The notes under the pieces: generated by a model
Seen by the model: only the letters and a program-made list of their open reading frames with translations
Told to the model about the DNA's origin: nothing
The model's database searches: none
Source of the DNA: Bacillota bacterium
GTDB lineage: Bacteria > Bacillota > Clostridia > Christensenellales > UMGS416
Reading direction: 5' to 3'
Assembly: GCA_023422005.1 (NCBI GenBank)
Contig: JAEZSC010000057.1
Location: forward strand, 1-18,604
DNA: 18,604 bases
In this document: positions 1 to 6,084 of the stretch, piece after piece
Layout of the letters: the number at the start of each line of letters is the position of its first letter
Numbering within the stretch: the stretch's first letter is position 1
Translations under genes and position numbers: made by a program

Positions 1-329
1 CCGGCAACTGGGACGATTACCAGAGCCGCAAGCAGGCCGAGAGCCGCCAGCAGGAGGAGGCCGACGACGGCCTGACCAAGACCGAGCGCCGCCGCCAGGA
101 CCGGGCCAGCCGCGAGGCCGAGGCCGCTGCCCGGGAGCGCAAGCGCGCCGTGAAGAAGCTGGAAGAGGACATTACCGCGCTGGAAAAGGAGATGGCCACG
201 CTGGAGGCGCGCTTGAGCGACCCGGCGGGCTTGAGCATGGAGGAGATATCGGCGCTGTCTGCCGAGCACGACGCCAAGGCCGCCCGCTGCGAGGCGCTGC
301 TGGCCCAATGGGAGGAGATGCTTTCATGA
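1..329 (+). CDS. ABC-F family ATPase, C-terminal end (partial)
   Basis: Only the last 108 residues are present; the gene enters from the left edge and the first whole codon is at base 3. The segment opens with GNWDDYQSRKQ, which matches the GNYDxY motif just after the second ATPase domain of ABC-F proteins. It continues as a highly charged, Lys/Arg/Glu-rich coiled coil (KTERRRQDRASREAEAAARE, then KKLEEDITALEKEMATLEAR) typical of the C-terminal extension in the YdiF/Uup-like branch. ABC-F proteins act on ribosomes, some conferring antibiotic resistance and others acting as translation factors. Which role applies here cannot be told without the ATPase domains and the interdomain linker. The TGA stop at 327-329 overlaps the ATG of the next gene, so the two are probably translationally coupled. 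Confidence 0.82.
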   Translation, partial: GNWDDYQSRKQAESRQQEEADDGLTKTERRRQDRASREAEAAARERKRAVKKLEEDITALEKEMATLEARLSDPAGLSMEEISALSAEHDAKAARCEALLAQWEEMLS

Positions 330-928
330 CCGAGCGCACATGGAATGCGCTGCTGGCCGCCGGCTGGCAGCTTGAGGAAGGCGAACCGGATGCGGACGCT
401 TCGGCCCAACTGGTGGCCCACGCCGCCGAGGCCATGCGCCGGCGCATCGGCGCCGACCGCAAGCGGGTGTGCCACGCGCTGCGGGTGCTGCGGCTGACCG
501 ACGAACTGCTGGAGGCCGCGGAGCCGCTGGCCGCGGGCCAAGCCCTCAGCGCCCGGTTATGCGCCGTGCTGCACGACATCGGCATACAGCAAGCCGAGCG
601 CCTGCACGGCTCGGCGGCGGCTCGCTTCCAGGAGTTGGAAGGCCCGCCCATCGCCAGCGACATCCTGCAGGCGCTGGGCGTGACGCCTGCTCTCACCGAG
701 CGCGTGTGCCACATCGTGGGCCGCCACCACACCGCCGCCGCCGTGGATGGCCCGGACTTCCAACTGTTGTGGGAAGCTGACTTGCTGGTGAACCTGATGG
801 AAGACAGTGCGCGGGACAGCGCTGCTCTGCGCGGCGCGCTTGAGCGCAATCTGCTATCACCGGGCGCGTGGGACGTGGCGCGGCAGGCGCTGCCTTTTCT
901 GAACGGGCCGCTGGCGGTGGACTTGTAA
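326..928 (+). CDS. HD-domain metal-dependent phosphohydrolase
   Basis: A 200-residue protein with the HD-superfamily metal ligands in order: H50 (VCHALRV), H83-D84 (AVLHDIG), H134/H135 (VGRHHT) and D152 (LWEADLLVNL). HD enzymes hydrolyse phosphate esters of nucleotides or cyclic nucleotides; the substrate here is unknown. I chose the ATG at 326 because GGAGGAG at 311-317 lies eight bases upstream and the ATGA overlap with the previous stop is typical of coupled genes. An in-frame ATG at 308 has no such site. No signal peptide or membrane segment is visible, so it is cytoplasmic. The stop overlaps the start of the next gene as TAATG, so ABC-F, HD and DUF1989 genes form one operon. The family call is firm; the role is not known. 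Confidence 0.85.
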   Translation: MTERTWNALLAAGWQLEEGEPDADASAQLVAHAAEAMRRRIGADRKRVCHALRVLRLTDELLEAAEPLAAGQALSARLCAVLHDIGIQQAERLHGSAAARFQELEGPPIASDILQALGVTPALTERVCHIVGRHHTAAAVDGPDFQLLWEADLLVNLMEDSARDSAALRGALERNLLSPGAWDVARQALPFLNGPLAVDL

Positions 929-1524
929 TGCGTATGGAATACCTTGTGGAGGCCCAGTCGGGCGCAGCCTTCGAGATGAAGGCGGGGGACTGCATCACGA
1001 TACAGGATGTGGAAGGCCGGCAGGTTGTGGACTTCTTCGCCGTGAGCGCCGCGGACCACCGGGAGATGCTGTCCACCGGTGTCACGATGGACTGCAACGA
1101 ATCGCTGCGGGTGGGCGCGGGCGACGCGCTCTATAGCAGCCAGTACCGCGTCATGTTCCGCATCCTCTATGACGACGTGGGCGAGCATGACCTGCTGCAC
1201 CCGTGCTGCCGGCAGCAGATGTACGAGTTCTTCTACACGAGCGGCCCCAATCACCGCAACTGTCTGGACAACATCAACGCAGCCCTGGGCGGCCACGGTG
1301 TGCCCGCCCAGGCCATCATCCATCCTTTCAACATCTTCATGCGCACGGTGATTCACCCCGATGGCCGCATATCGGTGGAAGAACCGATTTCCCGGCCGGG
1401 GGACCGCATCCGGCTGCAGGCGCAGATGGACGTGCTCGTAGGCCTGGCGGCCTGCAGCGTCAGCCAGAGCAAGTGCAACGGCGGCCGCTGTACGGCGGTG
1501 CGTGTGATGCTGGAGAGCATGTAA
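928..1524 (+). CDS. DUF1989 (urea carboxylase-associated / CgdAB-like) protein
   Basis: A 198-residue protein covering a full DUF1989 domain. Recognisable blocks are a DVEGRQVVDFFAVS segment (27-40), SGPNHRNCLDNINAALGGHG (105-124), IIHPFNIFMRT (130-140), HPDGRISVEEPISRPGD (143-159) and a closing Ala-Cys-Ser...Lys-Cys-Asn-Gly-Gly-Arg-Cys block (175-188). H91, C93, C94, C112, C176, C183 and C188 are candidate metal ligands; I infer this only from their number and clustering. DUF1989 pairs are known as UAAP1/UAAP2, and in guanidine-degrading bacteria as the carboxyguanidine deiminase subunits CgdA and CgdB. Here there is only one copy and no carboxylase, hydrolase or guanidine riboswitch in view, so that function cannot be assumed. 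The ATG overlaps the TAA of the HD gene; GGTGG lies just upstream. It is the last gene of the operon. Confidence 0.87.
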   Translation: MRMEYLVEAQSGAAFEMKAGDCITIQDVEGRQVVDFFAVSAADHREMLSTGVTMDCNESLRVGAGDALYSSQYRVMFRILYDDVGEHDLLHPCCRQQMYEFFYTSGPNHRNCLDNINAALGGHGVPAQAIIHPFNIFMRTVIHPDGRISVEEPISRPGDRIRLQAQMDVLVGLAACSVSQSKCNGGRCTAVRVMLESM

Positions 1525-1548
1525 CGCAAATCAAGGGTTGTCCCGCAG

Positions 1549-1702
1549 AAGAACCCTCCGTCAGGCCCAAGGGCCTGACACCTCCCTTTTCAAGGGAGGC
1601 AAGGGGTACACCTGGCCCCCTTGAGAAGGGGCTGGCCGGAGGCTCTGCCTCCTGCTCGCCCATGCATCCTGGGGCTCCAGCCGAAGGCCGGTGGGGGTTC
1701 TT
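1549..1702. repeat. MITE-like intergenic element made of stacked hairpins
   Basis: The 154-base stretch after the DUF1989 gene is bounded by short inverted ends, AAGAACCC at 1549-1556 and GGGTTCTT at 1695-1702. It contains successive small palindromes: GTCAGGCCC/GGGCCTGAC (1560-1579, two-base centre), CCTCCCTT/AAGGGAGG (1581-1599), CCCCTT/AAGGGG (1617-1631) and GGAGGC/GCCTCC (1638-1652). No convincing gene lies here. Reading frames across it are Pro/Gly-rich shadows. The architecture resembles non-coding palindromic repeats dispersed between genes in many Clostridia genomes; that it recurs elsewhere in this genome is inference. Confidence 0.55.
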
Positions 1703-1737
1703 GCACTCGGCCAAGCAACACAGCCTTCTTTCAAGAC

Positions 1738-1779
1738 ATAAGGGCCGCACCTCTTTTTTAACAGAGGTACGGCCCTTAT
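1738..1779. terminator. Long hairpin between convergent genes (probable bidirectional terminator)
   Basis: A 17-base stem (1738-1754 with 1763-1779, one C/A mismatch) closes an eight-base loop, TTTTTAAC. It lies 14 bases beyond the stop of the minus-strand M56 gene and downstream of the plus-strand operon, the place for a shared terminator. Unusually, the T-run is in the loop and no T-tract follows the stem on either strand. Its action as an intrinsic terminator is therefore uncertain; an mRNA 3'-end stabiliser is an alternative. Confidence 0.55.
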
Positions 1780-1792
1780 GGTAGGTGCTGGC

Positions 1793-3322
1793 TTAGTTGT
1801 TGATACCGTAAATCGTGTAGAGCTGCTTGGTTCCGCTCAACATGGTGATCCACAGCTCGCCCTGGCCCACCATGACGCCCTTGTAATTCACGAAGGTCTC
1901 CTCGACCTTCTGGGCCAGCAGCGCGGCCTTCACTTTGGCGGTCATAATCTTGTCATAGTTCTTTACGAAGTCTGCCTCCGAAGCGATCTTGGCCCGTTTG
2001 CCGTCGATGTTTGCCTGGATTGGATAGGAGACATAACCGGCCACAGCGGCCCGGTCGTCCTTGGCCACAAGGGCTTGCAGATCGCGGAAGGCGGTTTCAA
2101 AGCCCTGCGGATCGTCGATCCCGGCCACCTCGTAGCGGTTGGTTTTCTCCACGACGCTGGTTTTTCCAGGGGTCGCCTCTGGGGTCGGAGCCGGGGTGGC
2201 GGATTCCTGCGGGGCAGCCGAAGTCTGCGGGGTGTCCGCGCTGGGTGTGGGCGTGGGTTTGCCGGCGCCCGTGAGCTCAGGGGCTGCCGCGGCTTTGGCC
2301 ACGCGGTCCACCGGTGTGCTCAGGCTGGCGCAGCCGGCCAGCACGGTCAGGCACAGCGCGACCGCCGCCAGCGTGCATATCAGAGAAGTCTTTTTTTGTT
2401 GTGCAATCATGGTGATTCTCCTTTTGTGATAGTTGCTGACAAAGCCGACGGTGCCCGGCGCCAGACGCGCGGCAGAGAAGATCTGCAGCAGATTGACAAC
2501 CGTTTTGCCATACGCGCGGTGTTCCTGCGCGCCCAGCCTGCTCAGCGCGGTTGCGTCACAGGCGATTTCACAATCCTGCTTCATCCTGTGCACGCAATAC
2601 CAGATGATCGGGTTGAACCAATGGATCGCTTGAATCGCCAGGCCCAAAGTATTGACCAGCAGATCCATCCGCCGCACATGAGCCAGCTCATGCAGCAATA
2701 TGTATCTGATATCTTCCTCTGAAAGCCCCTCGATCAAGCCCTCGGGGATTACGATTCTTGGGTGAAACAGCCCCCAGAGCATCGGGGGCTTGCTCGCAGA
2801 GCCGCACAGCAGCGTCACCTTTGCCCGGATGCCCATCTGCCCCCGGCACTGCAGGAGCGAGGCCGCCACATCCGCCCGGCCGATGGCGGCGCAGCGCCTG
2901 AGCTTGCGGGCAAACAGCAGATTCACTGTGCCGATGTAGAGCATGGCCGCCGCCGCGCCAGCCGCCCAAACCACCGCGGCAACCTGCATAAGGTCGGTTT
3001 CGGCCTCCGGACGGGCCGCCGGGTCCGCGTAAATCGGCGGATTTGTTTGGCCGCCGCTTGTGCTGGCCAGGCTTGGTTGATGAACCGGGCTATTTTGCGT
3101 GAAGTACCCCTGGCTGGGTTGCAGCCATCGGGAGATGCCAATGGGGCTGTCGATAGAGACGGGGATCAGCATGCGTATCAGCAGCACGAACCACAGTGCG
3201 TAATGCAGCCCGGCGCTCAGCTTGCGGCCAAACAACGTCTTGACCAGCAGGATAACGCCTGCCAGCGCGGAACCCGCCGCGGACAGCAGAAGCACGGTTT
3301 CAAACAGTTCTTTCAGCGACAA
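1793..3322 (-). CDS. BlaR1-type M56 metalloprotease with fused NTF2-like C-terminal domain
   Basis: A 509-residue membrane protein read from a TTG at 3322. AGAGG lies eight bases upstream, just after the BlaI stop, and no ATG or GTG fits better. Membrane segments lie near 5-30, 40-58 and 113-137. The zinc protease motif LLHELAHVRRMD is at 210-220 (HELAH 211-215), with the DCEIACD block at 250-256. In the BlaR1 family this protease inactivates the partner BlaI repressor. The fourth hydrophobic stretch (310-331, starting KK and ending LAGC) reads like a lipoprotein signal with lipobox Cys331. A Thr/Pro-rich linker follows (about 355-387), then a roughly 105-residue domain (404-509; FVKNYDKIMTAKVKAALL, NYKGVMVGQGELWI) resembling NTF2-like lipoprotein domains. 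The penicillin-binding sensor of BlaR1 and MecR1 is absent, so beta-lactam sensing should not be assumed. Confidence 0.88.
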   Translation of the reverse strand: MSLKELFETVLLLSAAGSALAGVILLVKTLFGRKLSAGLHYALWFVLLIRMLIPVSIDSPIGISRWLQPSQGYFTQNSPVHQPSLASTSGGQTNPPIYADPAARPEAETDLMQVAAVVWAAGAAAAMLYIGTVNLLFARKLRRCAAIGRADVAASLLQCRGQMGIRAKVTLLCGSASKPPMLWGLFHPRIVIPEGLIEGLSEEDIRYILLHELAHVRRMDLLVNTLGLAIQAIHWFNPIIWYCVHRMKQDCEIACDATALSRLGAQEHRAYGKTVVNLLQIFSAARLAPGTVGFVSNYHKRRITMIAQQKKTSLICTLAAVALCLTVLAGCASLSTPVDRVAKAAAAPELTGAGKPTPTPSADTPQTSAAPQESATPAPTPEATPGKTSVVEKTNRYEVAGIDDPQGFETAFRDLQALVAKDDRAAVAGYVSYPIQANIDGKRAKIASEADFVKNYDKIMTAKVKAALLAQKVEETFVNYKGVMVGQGELWITMLSGTKQLYTIYGINN

Positions 3323-3335
3323 TGGCCTAACCTCT

Positions 3336-3713
3336 CTATCGACGCTTTTGGTCCAGCAGTTGCTTGAGCTCTTCGATCTCCTCATCGGAAATCTTGTTGT
3401 GCTCGATGAAGTTGGCGATGGTCAGAAAGCTGGAATCGTTGAAGAACCGCTTGCGGAAGGAGTTCATTTCGTCGCTGACGCACTGCTCTCTGGTCACGAC
3501 CGGGTGGTACTGATGGGGTGCGACGGCTTTGTCCACCGCCAGCGCGCCTTTGCCGGTCAGCCTGCTCAGCAGCGTGTGTATGGTTTTGGGGCTCCAATCG
3601 GTTTCGGGCCGCACCCGTTCGATGATGCTTGCGGCGGTCTGCGGCGACGCCTGCCACAGCACGTCCATCACCAGCCATTCGGCCTCGGATATCTTGCACT
3701 TGGTTTCGCTCAC
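3336..3713 (-). CDS. BlaI/MecI family transcriptional repressor
   Basis: A 125-residue winged-helix repressor. The N-terminal half has the family pattern (ISEAEWLVMDVLW 8-20; DWSPKTIHTLLSRLTGKG 39-56) and the C-terminal half is the dimerisation region. The staphylococcal BlaI scissile bond Asn101-Phe102 is matched exactly: LTIANFIEHNK places Asn at 101 and Phe at 102. I chose the GTG at 3713, eight bases after GGAAGGAG. The GTG three codons upstream directly abuts that site. The M56 protease gene follows after a 13-base gap, so the repressor is encoded first, the reverse of mecR1-mecI and blaR1-blaI order. Twin operators in its own promoter imply autoregulation. No beta-lactamase or PBP2a gene is in the window. 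Confidence 0.93.
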   Translation of the reverse strand: MSETKCKISEAEWLVMDVLWQASPQTAASIIERVRPETDWSPKTIHTLLSRLTGKGALAVDKAVAPHQYHPVVTREQCVSDEMNSFRKRFFNDSSFLTIANFIEHNKISDEEIEELKQLLDQKRR

Positions 3714-3728
3714 GGTGAGCACTCCTTC

Positions 3729-3740
3729 CTACAACTGTAG
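3729..3740. promoter_or_regulatory. BlaI operator site 1 (proximal)
   Basis: CTACAACTGTAG is a perfect CTACA-N2-TGTAG inverted repeat directly upstream of the blaI ribosome site and downstream of the expected transcription start. Its centre lies 30 bp, about three helical turns, from that of site 2. This fits cooperative binding of two repressor dimers on one face of the DNA. Confidence 0.75.
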
Positions 3741-3755
3741 TCTCGAGACGATTAC

Positions 3756-3784
3756 ATACTACAAGTGTAGTATGGGTTTGTCAA
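3756..3784 (-). promoter_or_regulatory. blaI-M56 operon promoter
   Basis: On the minus strand, a perfect -35 TTGACA (3779-3784) is followed by a 17-base spacer and a -10 TAGTAT (3756-3761). Transcription would start near 3749. The strong sigma-A-type promoter with an embedded operator is a standard repressible design. Confidence 0.85.
3757..3772. promoter_or_regulatory. BlaI operator site 2 (core promoter)
   Basis: TACTACAAGTGTAGTA is a perfect 16-base inverted repeat. It differs from the TACTACATATGTAGTA operator of staphylococcal mec/bla only at the two central bases. It overlaps the -10 box and most of the spacer of the blaI promoter, so repressor binding should block RNA polymerase. Confidence 0.9.
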
Positions 3785-3806
3785 GCAGTTATTTTCCATG
3801 CTGGAT

Positions 3807-3839
3807 AAAAAAACTGACCCGCCATATTTGTGGCGGGCC
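3807..3839 (-). terminator. Rho-independent terminator of the GNAT gene
   Basis: On the minus strand, GGCCCGCCA pairs with TGGCGGGTC (3831-3839 with 3816-3824, one G-U pair) around a six-base loop. An AG then leads into a run of seven T (complement of 3807-3813). It lies about 60 bases past the acetyltransferase stop and just upstream of the blaI promoter, insulating the two units. Confidence 0.9.
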
Positions 3840-3897
3840 AGGTGTTAACGTGGTTTGGTCAAGGTTGGCTGGCTCTTTCTCCTCAGTCAACAGGCCG

Positions 3898-4788
3898 TCA
3901 GGGTTCGCCGATATCATACCGATAGCACGTGATCGCCTCCACCTGGCGGAACCCTTCCTGCAGATAGAGCGCGGCGGCCCGTTCATTCTCGCCGTTGACG
4001 CACAGCACCGCGCGGCCATAGCCGCGCTCTTTGGCGTTGCGCAGCGCCGCGCGCAGCAGCGCCCGGCCCAGCCCCTTGCCCTGCCAAGTGGGGAGTATGG
4101 CCAGCGGGCCGATGTTGGCCGCGGGGCCATCCATGTCGTCCACTTCCGCCCGCACAACGCCCACGGTCTCACCGCCGTGTTTCAGCAGCATTGCGCCGCC
4201 GGGGATGGCCGCGCTGTTGCCCCGGTCGGCCATGTCCTCGGTGATGGGTGTCTCGCTGCCCTTAAGCGTCGCGAATGCCGCGTTGCGCACGGCGCACCAG
4301 GCCGGCGCGTCCCGTCCCGGTTCATATCCGGCGATGGTGAAGCCCTCCGGCAGCCGGGGTTCTTCGATGGGCTTGTCCTCCCGCAGCAGCAAAAAGGAAA
4401 TGCGATCCGAAGTGAACCCCAGAGCCTTGACCGCCGCAAGCTGCGGCGTGCGCTCCTCCTGCACATAAACAAACAGCCGGCCGACCCCTGCCGTGTGGGG
4501 AAGGATTGCCCGGAACAGCGCTTCATAGCAGGCCACATTGCCGTTTTCCGCGTGGAAGATGCGAAACCGCGCCCGGTTCCCTTTGCGCATGTATTCGTCC
4601 AGGATCAGGGACGCCGCGCCTACAATGCGCCCTTCCTCCCGAGCTACCACGGTGGGGTTCTCGCTGCCGGGTGTGAAGGCGGCCAGATCTTCGTCGCACA
4701 AAAAGGAGTCGTCCACCTCGGCGCGGTGTAACCGGCAGTAGGATTTAAAATCTGCTGCATCCTTTGCACTCAAAAAATCAAGTGTCAT
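3898..4788 (-). CDS. Tandem-domain GNAT family N-acetyltransferase
   Basis: A 296-residue protein with two GNAT-fold halves. The C-terminal half (about 150-294) is the better conserved. Its acetyl-CoA loop is in NIGPLAILPTWQGKGLGRAL (225-244; Q-G-K-G-L-G 236-241), and NGENERAAALYLQEGFRQV (265-283) follows as the usual motif B. The N-terminal half (about 1-140) keeps the fold pattern (VVAREEGRIVGAAS, LFVYVQEERTPQLAAVKALGF) but not a clear pyrophosphate loop, so it may be degenerate. Two-domain GNATs include mycothiol synthase, but the acceptor here is unknown. I chose the ATG at 4788, since GGAGAAG (4792-4798) serves it better than the TTG at 4800. A strong terminator separates it from smpB upstream, and no clear promoter is visible in the 71-base gap. 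Confidence 0.85.
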   Translation of the reverse strand: MTLDFLSAKDAADFKSYCRLHRAEVDDSFLCDEDLAAFTPGSENPTVVAREEGRIVGAASLILDEYMRKGNRARFRIFHAENGNVACYEALFRAILPHTAGVGRLFVYVQEERTPQLAAVKALGFTSDRISFLLLREDKPIEEPRLPEGFTIAGYEPGRDAPAWCAVRNAAFATLKGSETPITEDMADRGNSAAIPGGAMLLKHGGETVGVVRAEVDDMDGPAANIGPLAILPTWQGKGLGRALLRAALRNAKERGYGRAVLCVNGENERAAALYLQEGFRQVEAITCYRYDIGEP

Positions 4789-4798
4789 GTTCTTCTCC

Positions 4799-4844
4799 AA
4801 AAACGGCCATGCCTTTTATCATCGTAAGGCATGGCCTTTTTTTT
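4799..4844. terminator. Bidirectional rho-independent terminator downstream of smpB
   Basis: A perfect 11-base stem, GGCCATGCCTT (4805-4815) with AAGGCATGGCC (4826-4836), closes a ten-base loop. Eight T follow on the plus strand, and five T follow on the minus strand (complement of 4799-4803). It should end transcription from smpB on the minus strand, before the acetyltransferase gene. Confidence 0.85.
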
Positions 4845-4859
4845 GCTTGTGCCCAAGGG

Positions 4860-5330
4860 CTATTCCGCCCGGCGGTCTCCCTTGAACGCCCGCTCCATCT
4901 GCCGCTTGGCGGAGCGGTCGGCGTCGTCTGCGCGCTTGTCAAAGAGCTTCTTGCCCCTGGCCAGGGCCAGCTCCACCTTTACGCGATTGTCCTTCAGGTA
5001 TAGCCGCACGGGAACCAGCGCGTAGCCCTGCAGCTGCACCTGGCCGGCCAGCCGGCGGATTTCTCTGCGGTGCATCAGCAGCTTGCGGCTGCGCAGCGGG
5101 TCGCGGTTGTGTATGTTGCCCTTCTCATAGGGGCTTATGTGCATGCTGTGCAGCCACAGCTCGCCGTTTTTCACCTGGGCGTAGGCGTCACCGATGTTGG
5201 CCTGGCCCAGCCGAAGGCTTTTAACCTCTGTGCCGAAGAGCTCGATGCCGGTCTCGTGGAGCTCTTCGAAAAAATACTCATGTCGGGCGCGGCGGTTCTG
5301 CACCAGTGTTTTCTCAGCGTGTTCAGCCAT
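4860..5330 (-). CDS. smpB: SsrA (tmRNA)-binding protein SmpB
   Basis: A 156-residue protein of normal SmpB length. The beta-barrel core is clear: NRRARHEYFFEELHETGIEL (12-31), GTEVKSLRLGQANIGDAYAQ (33-52), LHSMHISPYEKGN (60-72), and RSRKLLMHRREIRRL (80-94). The basic tail GKKLFDKRADDADR (125-138) is the segment that enters the empty ribosomal A site and mRNA channel. SmpB delivers tmRNA to ribosomes stalled on broken messages. The ATG at 5330 follows GGAGAAGAAG, which lies within the end of the upstream gene. Only six bases separate that gene's stop from this start, so it is co-transcribed with the DUF1836 gene. No ssrA RNA gene is next to it. Confidence 0.97.
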   Translation of the reverse strand: MAEHAEKTLVQNRRARHEYFFEELHETGIELFGTEVKSLRLGQANIGDAYAQVKNGELWLHSMHISPYEKGNIHNRDPLRSRKLLMHRREIRRLAGQVQLQGYALVPVRLYLKDNRVKVELALARGKKLFDKRADDADRSAKRQMERAFKGDRRAE

Positions 5331-5336
5331 ATCGGG

Positions 5337-5930
5337 TCACTTCTTCTCCTTTGCATTGCCGGCCTTGGAGCGGCATTCCTCCGCGTGCTGGTCCAGCAGC
5401 CGCCACACCAGCATTTTGCCGGTGATGGCGTCGGTCACCGTCAGCAGCATGGCCAGCAGTTCGAAGTTCTCGCGGGTGTCCAGTCCCTTTTCGTCCAGCT
5501 TGTTGGCGATATCGTCCATCGTCTGCTCCAGCTGCGCAAGGTAGCGCTGCTTGCTGTCCTGCGCCAACTCCAGATAGGCGCTGTACAGCGGCTCGGCGTC
5601 GTGGCTATCCATGAGCGCCAGGATGTGCCCCACGTCCTGCAACGCGTGCACCTGCTTGAGCAGGAAGATGTATACGAGCTTGATCATGTGCTCGCGGCTG
5701 TACTTTTTGCCATTGGGGCGGGGGAGGGTGCCTTCTTTTGTGTAGTTGTTTATCATCGTTTTGGTGAGAATCTTGTCGTCCTCGCTGCGCCGCGCGCCGG
5801 AAAGCATCTCGTCGAAGAAGGACGTCACCTGTTCCATGTACAGAGGGATTTTTGGGATCTCGTTCAATTCCACCAGGTTCCACTGCTGAACCTGCTCCGC
5901 CATGTCGAGGATGTTTTGCTTATAATCCAT
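5337..5930 (-). CDS. DUF1836 domain protein (MerR-like HTH)
   Basis: A 197-residue cytoplasmic protein with the DUF1836 signature: EIPKIPLYMEQVTSFFDEML near 24-43, then EDDKILTKTMINNYTKEGTL and PRPNGKKYSREHMIKLVYIF (about 50-90). The central block resembles the MerR/HTH_17 winged-helix region, in which a Tyr-containing helix is followed by Pro-x-x-x-G-x-x-Y and the next helix. The remaining residues form a helical C-terminal region ending in a Lys-rich tail. The function of the family is not established; a DNA-binding regulator is the common guess. I chose the ATG at 5930 because GAGGAA abuts the in-frame GTG at 5942 and can only serve the later start. It is the first gene of a two-gene operon with smpB. 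Confidence 0.85.
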   Translation of the reverse strand: MDYKQNILDMAEQVQQWNLVELNEIPKIPLYMEQVTSFFDEMLSGARRSEDDKILTKTMINNYTKEGTLPRPNGKKYSREHMIKLVYIFLLKQVHALQDVGHILALMDSHDAEPLYSAYLELAQDSKQRYLAQLEQTMDDIANKLDEKGLDTRENFELLAMLLTVTDAITGKMLVWRLLDQHAEECRSKAGNAKEKK

Positions 5931-5954
5931 AAATGATACCACTTCCTCACGCGT

Positions 5955-5983
5955 ATTATATCGTTACACAGCAGGGTGCGCAA
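5955..5983 (-). promoter_or_regulatory. Promoter of the DUF1836-smpB operon
   Basis: On the minus strand, -35 TTGCGC (complement of 5978-5983), a 17-base spacer and a consensus -10 TATAAT (complement of 5955-5960) lie about 25 bases upstream of the chosen start codon. Confidence 0.65.
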
Positions 5984-6084
5984 GCTATGCGGCAATGCAG
6001 CCTCTCGCTGGCGGCGTTATGAAAACCACCTGATGGAGTACGGCAAATGTTACACAACGTTTACATATCTGGACCGCATTGACA

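Noticed and set aside
1549..1702. CRISPR array or riboswitch
   Set aside because: The palindromes differ in sequence and spacing with no constant repeat-spacer pattern, and the element lies after, not before, a gene.
1203..1784. Plus-strand frame overlapping the DUF1989 end and the following spacer
   Set aside because: Out of frame with the conserved DUF1989 sequence and continuing through hairpin repeats; no supporting motif.
3336..3784. Beta-lactam resistance locus
   Set aside because: The repressor, operators and protease core look like bla/mec control, but the sensor domain is not penicillin-binding and no beta-lactamase or PBP gene is in the window.
4789..4859. tmRNA (ssrA) next to smpB
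   Set aside because: The gap is 71 bases and is filled by a terminator; there is no room for a tmRNA of the usual 350 bases or so.
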